A program made the position numbers and the translations under genes. From NCBI RefSeq assembly GCF_026625885.1, contig NZ_CP113068.1, forward strand, positions 248,001 to 312,000: a stretch of 64,000 nucleotides of DNA, in the 5' to 3' direction. Positions 47,204-55,732 of the stretch are shown here, piece by piece. The notes under the pieces are model-generated. The model did no database searches and had not been told where the DNA came from. It saw only the letters and a program-made list of their open reading frames with translations. Source of the stretch: Roseateles sp. SL47 (lineage in GTDB: Bacteria; Pseudomonadota; Gammaproteobacteria; Burkholderiales; Burkholderiaceae_C). The stretch's first letter is position 1. Each line of letters starts with the position of its first letter.

Positions 47204-49054
47204 TTATTGAATCGGCAGTTCGCGATGCTCCAGTTCCGGGATCTGCGGGGCCTGCGGGGCGGGCGGGCTGGCCTGCACCCGAAAGCGTTTGTGGGGGTCA
47301 TAGGGAAACACATCGTGCACATGGCCCGCCAGAATGCGCTGCTTGTGCGCCTGCCAGAAGGCCGGGTCCAGCAGATCGGCATGGTGGGCCATGAACGCCT
47401 CCCGCACCTCGCCGTGCCCGAGCAGGAAGGGGCCGAAGGTCTCGGGAAACACGTCGTGCTTGCCGACGGCATACCAGACCTCACCCGACATTTCCTCTTC
47501 TTCATTGCGCGGTGCAGGCACCTCGCGGAAGTGGCAATCGGTCAGGTATTCAATCTCGTCGTAGTCGTAGAACACCACCTTGCCGTGGCGGGTGACGCCA
47601 AAGTTCTTCCACAGCATGTCGCCCGGGAAGATGTTGGCGGCCACCAGGTCCTTGATGGCGTTGCCATATTCCACCACCGCATGCTGCAGCTGCTCAGGCG
47701 AAGCCTCCTGCAGATAGATGTTGAGCGGCACCATGCGGCGCTCGATATAGAGGTGATGGATGATCAGGTCGTCGCCACTTTCCTCCAGCAGGCTGGGGCA
47801 GAAGTGCTTCAGCTCGGCCACCAGTTCCTCCTCGAAGCGATGGCGCGGGAAGGCGACACGGGTGTATTCCAGGGTGTCGGCCATGCGGCCCACCCGGTCG
47901 TGTTGCTTCACCAGCAGGTACTTGGACTGGATCTGCTCGCGGGTGGTGTCCTTCTGCGGCGGATAGAAGTCCTTGATGACCTTGAACACAAAGGGATAGG
48001 ACGGCAGGTCGAACACCAGCATCACCATGCCCTTGATGCCGGGCGCGATGCGGAACTTGTCCGAGCTGTGGCGCAGGTGGTTGAGGAAATCGCGGTAGAA
48101 GAGGTTCTTGCCCTGCTTCTGCAGGCCCAGCGCGGCATAGATTTCCGAGCGCGGCTTGCGCGGCATCAGCGAACGCAGGAACTGCACGTAGGCGCTGGGC
48201 ACTTCCATATCCACCAGGAAATAGGCCCGTGCAAAGCTGAACAGCATCAGCAGGTCGTCTTCACCGAACAGGGCCGCATCGATGTAGAGCAGCCCTGGCC
48301 TGGTGTGCGCGGCGGCTGAGTGGCCCGGGGCTTCCTCCAGATGCAGGATGGGCAAGGCAAACGCTGTTTCGGTGAAGCCGTTGACGATCTTGCCCACGAT
48401 GTAGGCGCCCTTGTTGCGATAGAACAGCGACGACAGCACCTGCACCTGGAAATTGGTGCGCCAGCGGAAATTGCCCAGCTCGCGGCTGATGGCCTGCAGC
48501 ACGTGGTCGATGTCGCGCGCCAGATCTTCAAACTCCAGATCGAGCTGGAAGTTCCACACGATGCGCATGAAGGTGTCACGCAACGTGTCGTGCGAGGGGT
48601 AGTAGCAGCGGTAGGTGGGCTGGGCGGCGGGCTCGTCGTTCTCGATGTATTCGGTCGAGATGGCGGGCCGCACGAAGATGAAGTCGTTGTGGAAGTAGCT
48701 GTGGTGCAGCAGCCGGGTGCAGACCGAATTGAAGAAGGTCTCGGCCAGCTCGGGCTGCCGATGGTTGGTCAGCAGGCCGATGTAGTGCAGCTTGACCTGC
48801 TGCCAGACCTCGGTGGGCAGTTGGCTGGCCTGGTAGCGGGCCTCCAGTTGGGTGACCGCTTCGTCCACCCGCAGGTCGTAGAACTCGATGCGCTCGCGCT
48901 GGGCGCGTTGCTGGCCGCGCCAGTCGGCCTGCTCGAAGCGTTGCTTGGCGCTGGCGCTGGCCGCACGAAACAGGCGGTAGTGCTTGTTGAACCCCTCCAG
49001 CAGGGCCATCGCGATCTGAAAAGCGCGAGGATCGGTCAGTTCATGAGGAAACAT
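47204..49054 (-). CDS. aceK: isocitrate dehydrogenase kinase/phosphatase
   Basis: A 616-residue bifunctional enzyme that inactivates isocitrate dehydrogenase by phosphorylation and reactivates it, directing carbon between the TCA cycle and the glyoxylate bypass. Seen are the N-terminal regulatory half ([20 protein letters not shown]), the ATP-binding region ([38 protein letters not shown]) and the catalytic region ([29 protein letters not shown], with the DYDE metal site). Length is slightly above the E. coli protein (578). aceA and aceB are not adjacent; it sits within acyl-CoA/leucine degradation genes, which produce acetyl-CoA. Confidence 0.97.
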   Translation of the reverse strand: MFPHELTDPRAFQIAMALLEGFNKHYRLFRAASASAKQRFEQADWRGQQRAQRERIEFYDLRVDEAVTQLEARYQASQLPTEVWQQVKLHYIGLLTNHRQPELAETFFNSVCTRLLHHSYFHNDFIFVRPAISTEYIENDEPAAQPTYRCYYPSHDTLRDTFMRIVWNFQLDLEFEDLARDIDHVLQAISRELGNFRWRTNFQVQVLSSLFYRNKGAYIVGKIVNGFTETAFALPILHLEEAPGHSAAAHTRPGLLYIDAALFGEDDLLMLFSFARAYFLVDMEVPSAYVQFLRSLMPRKPRSEIYAALGLQKQGKNLFYRDFLNHLRHSSDKFRIAPGIKGMVMLVFDLPSYPFVFKVIKDFYPPQKDTTREQIQSKYLLVKQHDRVGRMADTLEYTRVAFPRHRFEEELVAELKHFCPSLLEESGDDLIIHHLYIERRMVPLNIYLQEASPEQLQHAVVEYGNAIKDLVAANIFPGDMLWKNFGVTRHGKVVFYDYDEIEYLTDCHFREVPAPRNEEEEMSGEVWYAVGKHDVFPETFGPFLLGHGEVREAFMAHHADLLDPAFWQAHKQRILAGHVHDVFPYDPHKRFRVQASPPAPQAPQIPELEHRELPIQ

Positions 49055-49120
49055 GGGCCTGCCTGCGGGTTGGGGGTGCGCCAGTGTTGCGCCCGGGAGG
49101 GTCGGTAACGGCCGGCCCGG

Positions 49121-49816
49121 TCAGCCCTGCACGGCGGCTGAACCGGCGCCGGTCGCCGCTTCATACCGCTGGTGCAAGGCCGCCAGGGCGCGGCGGTAGG
49201 CCGGGCCCACGTCGCCATGATGGCCTGCGGTGACCTTCAGGTCCTTCAGCAGGCCGTTATGCAGGCCGTAGACCCAGCCATGCACCGACACCTCCTGCCC
49301 GCGGGCCCAGGCGTCCTGCACCACCGTGGTCTGGCAGGCATTGCGGGCCTGTTCCAGCACATTGAGTTCACACAGGGCGTTCACGCGCTGGTCCTGCGGC
49401 AGTTGATCCAGCCACTCCTGATGATGGTTGCGCACGTCCTGCACATGGCGCAGCCAGTTGTCCGCCAGGCCCACGCGCAGGTCCTTCAGGGCGGCGCGCA
49501 CGCCGCCGCAATTGCTGTGGCCCACGATGATGATGTGGCGCACCTTCAGCTCATCGACCGCAAACTGCATCACCGACAGGCAGTTGAGGTCGGAATGCAC
49601 CACCACGTTGGCCACGTTGCGATGCACGAACAGCTCGCCGGGCAGCAGGTCCACCAGTTCGTTGGCGGGGACACGGCTATCGGCGCAGCCAATCCACAGG
49701 TATTGCGGGGTCTGCTGCTTCAACAGGCGGGAGAAGAAACCGGGGGTTTCGTCTTCCGTTTGCGCGGCCCAACGCTTGTTGTTGTTCAGCAGGTCTTGGA
49801 GTTCGTTCGTGCTCAT
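49121..49816 (-). CDS. can: beta-class carbonic anhydrase
   Basis: A 231-residue zinc enzyme interconverting CO2 and bicarbonate. Zinc ligands are in IGCADSRVPANEL (Cys and Asp-Arg dyad) and VGHSNCGGVRAAL (His and Cys). The chain matches E. coli Can in length and in SVHGWVYGLHNGLLKDL. The ATG at 49816 (MSTNELQDLLNNNKRWA) is the usual start; the open frame upstream is in the gap to ivd. Position between ivd and aceK suggests supply of bicarbonate for the biotin-dependent methylcrotonyl-CoA carboxylase of leucine degradation (inference). Confidence 0.95.
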   Translation of the reverse strand: MSTNELQDLLNNNKRWAAQTEDETPGFFSRLLKQQTPQYLWIGCADSRVPANELVDLLPGELFVHRNVANVVVHSDLNCLSVMQFAVDELKVRHIIIVGHSNCGGVRAALKDLRVGLADNWLRHVQDVRNHHQEWLDQLPQDQRVNALCELNVLEQARNACQTTVVQDAWARGQEVSVHGWVYGLHNGLLKDLKVTAGHHGDVGPAYRRALAALHQRYEAATGAGSAAVQG

Positions 49817-49872
49817 GGCTGCGATTTTGTCACTGCGCGGCGGAAGGGCCGGTGCTCCGGCCGCGGCGACCC

Positions 49873-51051
49873 TCACATCGTCTCGGCGAACAGCTCGCGG
49901 CCGATCAGCATGCGCCGGATCTCGGACGTGCCCGCCCCAATTTCGTAAAGCTTGGCGTCACGCCACAGCCGGCCCAGGGGATAGTCGTTGATGTAGCCGT
50001 TGCCACCGAAGATCTGGATGCCTTCGCCGGCCATCCAGGTGGCTTTTTCAGCGCACCAGAGAATGACCGACGCGCAGTCCTTGCGCACCTGGCGCACATG
50101 GGCGCCGTCCAGCGCGTCGAGGTTTTTGCCCACGGTGTAGCAGAACGCGCGTGCGGCCTGCAGCACGGTGTACATGTCGGCCATCTTGCCCTGGATGAGT
50201 TGGAACTCGCCGATGCTCTGGCCGAACTGCTTGCGGTCGTGGATGTACGGGATGACGTTGTCCATCACCGCCTGCATGATGCCGATGGGCCCGGCGGCCA
50301 GCACGGCGCGCTCATAGTCCAGGCCGGACATCAGCACCTTGGTGCCGCCGCCCACCGTGCCCAGCACATTCTCGGCCGGCACTTCCACATCCTTGAACAC
50401 CAGCTCGCCGGTATGGCTGCCGCGCATGCCCAGCTTGTCCAGCTTCTGCGCGATGGAAAAGCCCTTCATGCCCTTGTTGATCAGGAAGGCGGTCATGCCG
50501 CGGGCACCGAGTTCGGGTTCGGTCTTGGCGTAGACCACCAGGGTGTCGGCGTCCGGGCCGTTGGTGATCCACATCTTGCTGCCGTTGAGCAGGTAATAGC
50601 CGCCCTTGTTGTCGGCGCGCAGCTTCATGCTGACCACATCGGAGCCGGCGCCCGGCTCGCTCATGGCCAAAGCGCCCACATGTTCACCGCTGATCAGCTT
50701 GGGCAGGTATTGGCGTTTCTGGGCGTCGGTGCCATTGCGCTTGATCTGGTTGACGCACAGGTTGCTGTGGGCGCCATAGCTCAGGCCGACGGACGCAGAG
50801 GCCCGGCTGATTTCTTCCATGGCCACCATGTGAGCCAGGTAGCCCATGCCGGCGCCGCCGAATTCCTCCGGCACGGTGATGCCCAGCACACCCAGGTCGC
50901 CCATCTTGCGCCAAAGGTCCATGGGGAACTGGTCGCTGCGGTCGATCTCGGCGGCGCGGGGGGCGATTTCCGCATCGGCGAAGGCCCGCACGGTGTCGCG
51001 CAGGGCTTCAATGTCTTCGCCCAGGAAAAAGTTCAGGCCAGGCAGGTTCAT
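49873..51051 (-). CDS. ivd: isovaleryl-CoA dehydrogenase
   Basis: A 392-residue acyl-CoA dehydrogenase of leucine degradation, oxidising isovaleryl-CoA to 3-methylcrotonyl-CoA with ETF as acceptor. IVD-specific features are [38 protein letters not shown], the [20 protein letters not shown] stretch where IVDs carry the shifted catalytic Glu (in LDYERAVL), and [32 protein letters not shown] LiuR-like palindrome lies about 200 bases upstream. The rest of the liu operon (carboxylase, hydratase, lyase) is not in the window. Confidence 0.95.
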   Translation of the reverse strand: MNLPGLNFFLGEDIEALRDTVRAFADAEIAPRAAEIDRSDQFPMDLWRKMGDLGVLGITVPEEFGGAGMGYLAHMVAMEEISRASASVGLSYGAHSNLCVNQIKRNGTDAQKRQYLPKLISGEHVGALAMSEPGAGSDVVSMKLRADNKGGYYLLNGSKMWITNGPDADTLVVYAKTEPELGARGMTAFLINKGMKGFSIAQKLDKLGMRGSHTGELVFKDVEVPAENVLGTVGGGTKVLMSGLDYERAVLAAGPIGIMQAVMDNVIPYIHDRKQFGQSIGEFQLIQGKMADMYTVLQAARAFCYTVGKNLDALDGAHVRQVRKDCASVILWCAEKATWMAGEGIQIFGGNGYINDYPLGRLWRDAKLYEIGAGTSEIRRMLIGRELFAETM

Positions 51052-51385
51052 CGGTTGTCTCCTCGACCGCCTCTGCCGGCCAGAGGCCGGGCAGGACAGA
51101 TTCTTTGATGTTTCGAGCTGGGGTTACGGCCGGGCCGCGCGCGTTGCCAAACGTCGGACCGACATGCGCGGACCGTCGGCCCGACAGTCCGCCAGACAGT
51201 CCGCCCAGCATTCCGCCGAAAGCGAAGTTGTATGACGCGCACGGCACAGCATTAACGTTCACGTCAATTCTAAGGTGAGTGAAGGCGGGTTGGGCGTAGC
51301 GCAAAACTACTTAATGGCGGGGGATGGGAAAAGCAGTCTCGGATGGGACGCTTCGCGACCCGGCAGCAACCGCCGCCGAACAGAA
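51052..51385. other. 334-bp leader region of ivd
   Basis: Holds the LiuR-like palindrome and, between about 51160 and 51220, several irregular copies of GACAGTCCGCC/GGACCGTCGG. No gene is seen. The long distance from palindrome to the ivd start implies a leader of well over 100 bases or a second promoter. Confidence 0.5.
51252..51267. promoter_or_regulatory. LiuR-like palindrome upstream of ivd
   Basis: TTAACGTTCACGTCAA is a 16-bp near-perfect inverted repeat (TTRACGT facing ACGTYAA). It fits, as I recall it, the MerR-family LiuR operator pattern found before leucine/isovalerate degradation genes in proteobacteria. It is 200 bases before the ivd start and 119 after the PrpF-like stop. No regulator gene is next to it here. 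Confidence 0.55.
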
Positions 51386-52606
51386 TCAGGCCGAAGCGAT
51401 GGCTTCCAAGGCCTGTCGGAGCGGTTCCGACGCGTTGTAGAGCGGCACCGTCCCCTTCAGCAGCACCTGGGCGCTTCTCTGGTAGGCCGCCGAAGCAATG
51501 GTGATCTGACCCGAGTCGGCAGACGCGACCACGGTGGTGGACAGCACCCCGGCAGGATTCTCGATGTTGACGCTGAATTCGCGCAGGGTGGCAGACGCCA
51601 CTTTCGGCGCCAATTCATGGGCGACCGAACCGGGGATCAGGGTGGCAGACGCCAGGCAGCAGCCGCCCGACACGGCCAGCGAGGCATGGGCGGTCTGCGG
51701 CGTGAAATAGCGGACGGCCAGATCGGCGCTCCCACGCGCCGGGCCCACGATGCAGACCTTCGGAATGGTCTCGCTCAGTGCCAACTGCTCGGCGGTCATC
51801 AGGCCGCCGTCCTTGCGGCGCAGCTGCATCCGCAGCCCAGCCTCCACCCACAGCGACTTCAGCCGCTGCAGGAAGGCGGTGTCGGTTGACAACTCCTGAA
51901 GGGACTCATGGGCCGTCTTGCCCAGGTCCTGTGCGCGGATGATGAGCATCGGCACCGCCACGTCCACGCAACTGACCTGCACCCCATCGATCACATCCCG
52001 CGCCTGTCCGGTGGGCAGCAGGCGTCCGGTCTTGGCTCCGGCGGGTGCGTGCAGGAAAAGATCCACGGCCGGGTGCCGGCCCATCACGCCGGGAATCTCG
52101 GCCTGGACCCAGGGGCCCTCGGGGGACAGCGTCATGCGGGAGGTCGTCAGCACGCCGGTGTTGGTGTTTCTGATCTCCAGCGCGGTCGCTCCCTGGGCGG
52201 GGAGATCCACCAGGCCGGTGTCCATTGCCCAGAGTTGCAGAGCGGAAGACATGTTGCCGCAGTTCACGCTCCAGTCGATGCGCCCATGGTCGGGCGCGAG
52301 TTGTGCCAGGGTGCTGACCAGGCGAACGCCGGAGGCGCCTTGCTCCAGGTCTGCAAAGAAGACCTTGTTGCTGGTGGCCGTGCCTCGACCCAGGCCGGTG
52401 GCCTGCTTGTTGCCGGGCCGCTCGCCGTGGGCGGGAACACCCATCAAATGGCGCAGGAGCTCCTCCCGCAGCGCCTCGTCCCTGGGGGCGATCGGTTCCC
52501 AGATCACCAGGCCTGTGGAGGTTCCGCCACGCATGTGGTGGATCGGGAATTCCCAGGTGCAGTGTCTGAGTTGAGGACGGGGGAGAGAGCGCGTGCGGTG
52601 ATCCAT
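51386..52606 (-). CDS. PrpF family isomerase (4-oxalomesaconate tautomerase-like)
   Basis: A 406-residue protein of the PrpF/DUF453 family, a DapF-like two-domain fold that isomerises unsaturated di- or tricarboxylates (2-methylaconitate in propionate catabolism, 4-oxalomesaconate in gallate or protocatechuate catabolism). Landmarks are IHHMRGGTSTGLVIWE near the N-terminus, NCGNMSSALQLWA, IRNTNTG and ISVDVAVP-like VSCVDVAVPMLIIRAQDLG. The invariant Lys follows in the LRRKDGGL region. No prpC/prpD or galD-type neighbours are present, so the substrate is open. ATG at 52606. Confidence 0.88.
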   Translation of the reverse strand: MDHRTRSLPRPQLRHCTWEFPIHHMRGGTSTGLVIWEPIAPRDEALREELLRHLMGVPAHGERPGNKQATGLGRGTATSNKVFFADLEQGASGVRLVSTLAQLAPDHGRIDWSVNCGNMSSALQLWAMDTGLVDLPAQGATALEIRNTNTGVLTTSRMTLSPEGPWVQAEIPGVMGRHPAVDLFLHAPAGAKTGRLLPTGQARDVIDGVQVSCVDVAVPMLIIRAQDLGKTAHESLQELSTDTAFLQRLKSLWVEAGLRMQLRRKDGGLMTAEQLALSETIPKVCIVGPARGSADLAVRYFTPQTAHASLAVSGGCCLASATLIPGSVAHELAPKVASATLREFSVNIENPAGVLSTTVVASADSGQITIASAAYQRSAQVLLKGTVPLYNASEPLRQALEAIASA

Positions 52607-52801
52607 CCATATAGCTTAGCGGGACCGGAATGGCGGCTTGCCCCGTTCCGGCCTGCGAGCATCAACGCTTCACAGCGGCGTCAGGTGCGGGGTGGCGATG
52701 AAGTTCCACAACATGCGCTTCCGGTTGACGACGGGGGGCCGCCCCTCTTCAAAGGAAGTTGCCGCGCATCAAAATAGATCAATCACCGCATCCCCGGAGG
52801 G

Positions 52802-53272
52802 TCACAAAAACCTCTCCAACAACTTCCTCGACCCCCGATCCAGCGCGAACCGGTCCGGCACCAGGAAGTGAATGCCGTGGCTGCTGGCAATCAGCAGCCG
52901 CCCTTCGCCCAGCCGACGAATGTCTTCCTCGCTCTTGAGGATGAACGCAGTCTCGCCGCGGTCCGTCTCCACCGTCCATTCACTGGGCGTGGAGAACGTG
53001 GACACGTTCACCAGCCGCAGCACCGTCGGCATCAGCTCCCGCGTCGCGAATTCTTCCTTCAACAGGCTGCGCACCGCCTCCGGCTGAAGGTCCAGATGGT
53101 CGATCCAGGCAATCTCGTGGCCATCCTCGCCCACCAGCGCAATGCCTTCATCCGGCGCGCTCAGCGGGTGCGCCCGAACCGGCGTCACGTTCTCATGGGT
53201 GCGACCCTGCAGGTCCACCAGCAGCAATCGGCCCAAGGCATTGCGGGCCAGGTGTTGAATGTTGCTCATCAA
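52802..53272 (-). CDS. DUF1854 protein associated with cyanophycin metabolism
   Basis: A 156-residue cytosolic protein of the DUF1854 family. Family features are ALGRLLLVDLQGRTHENVTPVRAHPLSAPDEGIALV, HEIAWIDHLDLQP, EEFATRELMPTVLRL and the C-terminal FILKSEEDIRRL ... ITDSHGIHFLVPD-like LLIASSHGIHFLVPDRFALD. In Burkholderiales such genes follow an ABC transporter gene beside cphA, as here, with only 12 bases between them. Biochemical function is not known; a soluble partner of the ABC protein is the natural guess. Confidence 0.9.
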   Translation of the reverse strand: MMSNIQHLARNALGRLLLVDLQGRTHENVTPVRAHPLSAPDEGIALVGEDGHEIAWIDHLDLQPEAVRSLLKEEFATRELMPTVLRLVNVSTFSTPSEWTVETDRGETAFILKSEEDIRRLGEGRLLIASSHGIHFLVPDRFALDRGSRKLLERFL

Positions 53273-53284
53273 AGGCTCCCGGCT

Positions 53285-55558
53285 TCAGGCGTTGGCAGTG
53301 TGGGCATTGGCATTGGGCGGCACGATCACCACCGCCTCCTCGGCCTCCTGGTCGACGCGGCGAGCCTGCGCCTCCCACAGCCGCCAGTACGCGCCCTGCT
53401 TGGCAATCAGCTCGTCATGCGGGCCCACTTCCACAATCTCCCCGCGGTCCATCACCACCAGCCGGTCGGCCTTGCGCAGCGTGGAGAGGCGGTGGGCAAT
53501 GGCAATCGTCGTGCGGCCCCGCACCAGGTTGTCCAGCGCCTTCTGGATTTCCTTCTCGGTCTCGGTATCCACCGCCGACGTCGCCTCATCCATGATCAGG
53601 ATGCGCGGGTCGATCAGCAGCGCCCGTGCAATCGAGATGCGCTGGCGTTCACCGCCGGACAAGCCCTGACCCCGTTCGCCCACCAGCGAGTCATACCCCT
53701 GCGGCAGCCGCAGGATGAACTCGTGCGCATGCGCGGCCCGCGCCGCCGCCACGATCTCCTCGCGAGTCGCGTCCGGCTTGCCGTAGGCGATGTTCTCCGC
53801 AATGGTGCCGAAGAACAGGAACGGCTCCTGCAGCACCAGGCCGATGTGCCGACGGAAATCCGCCAGGCGGAAGCGGCGCAGGTCCACCCCATCCACCTTG
53901 ATGGCGCCTTCGGTCACGTCGTAGAAGCGGCAGATCAGATTGACCAGCGTGCTCTTGCCCGAGCCGCTGTGGCCCACCAGGCCGATCATCTCTCCGGGCT
54001 TGATCTCCAGATTCAGGTCCCGGATGACCGTGCGGTTCCCGTAACGGAAACCGATGTCCTGCAAGGTGATGCCGCCGTCCACACGCTCCAGCTTCACCGG
54101 ATGGGTGGGTTCGGGCACGTTGGATTGGTGGTCCAGGATGTCAAAGATGCGCTTGGCACCGGCCGCCGCCTTCTGCGTCACGGACACAATGCGGCTCATC
54201 GAATCCAGCCGCCCGTAAAAGCGCCCGATGTAGGCCAGGAAGGCGGTCAGCGTACCGACCGTGATCTGCGAATGGGCAATCAGGTAGATGCCGAACGCCC
54301 AGACCACCAGCAGGCCGATTTCCGTCAGCAACGCCACCGTGGGCGAGAACAGGCTCCAGGTCTTGTTCAGCCGGTCGTTGACGGCCAGGTTGTGATCGTT
54401 GGCCTGCTTGAACCGCTGCGCCTCACGACGCTCCTGCGCAAACGCCTTCACCACCCGGATGCCGGGAATGGTGTCGGCCAGCACCGAGGTCACCTCGCCC
54501 CACACCCGGTCGATCTTCTCGAAACCCGTGCGCAGACGGTCCCGCACCAGGTGGATCATCCAGGCGATGAAGGGCAGCGGCACCAGGGTGGCCAGCGCCA
54601 GCCACGGGTTGGTGCTGAACAGGATCACGGTGATCATGCCCAGCATCAGGCAGTCGGTGATGAAGTCCAGGGCGTGCAGTGACAAGAACACGCTGATCCG
54701 GTCGGTCTCCGAACCGATGCGGCTCATCAGGTCGCCGGTCCGTTTGGTCCCGAAATATTCCAGGGACAAGCCCATGAGGTGTTCAAAGGTGGTCGTTCGC
54801 AGGTCGGCCGCAATCCGTTCGGACACCAGCGCAAGGATGTAGGTCTTGGCCCAGCCCAGCACCCAGGACACGATGGCCGCGCCCAGCAGGCCGCTGAGGT
54901 AGAGCACCACCAGGCTCGGGTCGATCTGCTGCCCCTGCTGGAAGGGAATCAGCACCTTGTCCATCAGCGGCATGGTCAGGTAGGGGGCCACCAGCGTGGC
55001 GCCGGTCGCCCCCATCATGAGCAGGAAGCCCAGCAGCAACTGCCCCTGGTAAGGCCGGGCGAAGCGCCACAGCCGCAGCAGCACCCAGGTAGAGGGGGGT
55101 GTGTGCAGTTCGCGGGCGCAGCTGGGGCATTCCTCACTGTCTTCGGGCAGCACGGCCTGGCAGCTCGGGCACAGTTCCGGCTCCTCGCTCTGGGTCCCGG
55201 CCGGTTCCCCGCGGGTGTTGAAGGCGTCCTGGAAGCGCTGGGCCTGCAGGTTCACCCGCATGGTGAACCGCCAGGCGCCCAGGCGCTGCTGGCCGTCGGT
55301 CAGTTCCAGCAGCCCCACGCCGGATTGATCGGTGAGCAGCAGGCGCAGCGCCGGGGTCAGCGGCCATTCCTGAGCCACCTGCCCGGCTTCCCAGGCCAGC
55401 AGACGCTGATCCGTGAGTTGCAGCACGCCCGGGGCAAAGCGCAATTGGGTGTCGAGGTCAACCTCCAGGGCGGCCCGGACGTTCTCGCCAGGGCGCAGGC
55501 GCTCTTGGAGGGCCTCCGCCGCCGGACTGGCCGACACGACAGGATGTGAATGCTGCAT
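53285..55558 (-). CDS. cyanophycin-associated ABC transporter, fused permease/ATPase with zinc-ribbon N-terminus
   Basis: A 757-residue protein. Residues about 1-120 form a beta-rich domain (LRPGENVRAALEVDLDTQLRFAPGVLQLTDQRLLAWE). Residues about 125-150 are a zinc ribbon, CPSCQAVLPEDSEECPSC. Then follow a six-span ABC exporter domain (about 170-470) and an ATPase with GHSGSGKST (Walker A), LSGGERQRISIARALLIDP (signature) and LIMDEATSAVD (Walker B). It stands divergent from cphA' with DUF1854 behind it. The ATG at 55558 is the first start before the conserved sequence; the frame runs far upstream only as antisense of cphA'. The transported substrate is unknown. Confidence 0.92.
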   Translation of the reverse strand: MQHSHPVVSASPAAEALQERLRPGENVRAALEVDLDTQLRFAPGVLQLTDQRLLAWEAGQVAQEWPLTPALRLLLTDQSGVGLLELTDGQQRLGAWRFTMRVNLQAQRFQDAFNTRGEPAGTQSEEPELCPSCQAVLPEDSEECPSCARELHTPPSTWVLLRLWRFARPYQGQLLLGFLLMMGATGATLVAPYLTMPLMDKVLIPFQQGQQIDPSLVVLYLSGLLGAAIVSWVLGWAKTYILALVSERIAADLRTTTFEHLMGLSLEYFGTKRTGDLMSRIGSETDRISVFLSLHALDFITDCLMLGMITVILFSTNPWLALATLVPLPFIAWMIHLVRDRLRTGFEKIDRVWGEVTSVLADTIPGIRVVKAFAQERREAQRFKQANDHNLAVNDRLNKTWSLFSPTVALLTEIGLLVVWAFGIYLIAHSQITVGTLTAFLAYIGRFYGRLDSMSRIVSVTQKAAAGAKRIFDILDHQSNVPEPTHPVKLERVDGGITLQDIGFRYGNRTVIRDLNLEIKPGEMIGLVGHSGSGKSTLVNLICRFYDVTEGAIKVDGVDLRRFRLADFRRHIGLVLQEPFLFFGTIAENIAYGKPDATREEIVAAARAAHAHEFILRLPQGYDSLVGERGQGLSGGERQRISIARALLIDPRILIMDEATSAVDTETEKEIQKALDNLVRGRTTIAIAHRLSTLRKADRLVVMDRGEIVEVGPHDELIAKQGAYWRLWEAQARRVDQEAEEAVVIVPPNANAHTANA

Positions 55559-55732
55559 TTGTGATTGTTCTGAGGAAATGACCGTAACGGTATGGCAGGA
55601 TTTTCCCCCAAGGAAACTCCCCCAGACCGTCCGCGGTTGACCCTGGCCCCCGAAGCCACGGTTTCTTGAGCGCACAATTGCGCTTTGCCCTTTCTTCCGG
55701 TAGCCGGTCCCCTCTTCCACGTCTCCCCCCAA
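55559..55732. promoter_or_regulatory. divergent promoter region between ABC exporter and cphA'
   Basis: 174 bases separate the two starts and must carry promoters for both arms of the cyanophycin locus. The part at about 55560-55610 is AT-richer than its surroundings. I find no clear operator palindrome by eye. Confidence 0.45.

Noticed and set aside
52868..54682. 604-codon plus-strand frame
   Set aside because: Antisense of the DUF1854 and ABC genes; His/Arg/Gln-rich shadow composition.
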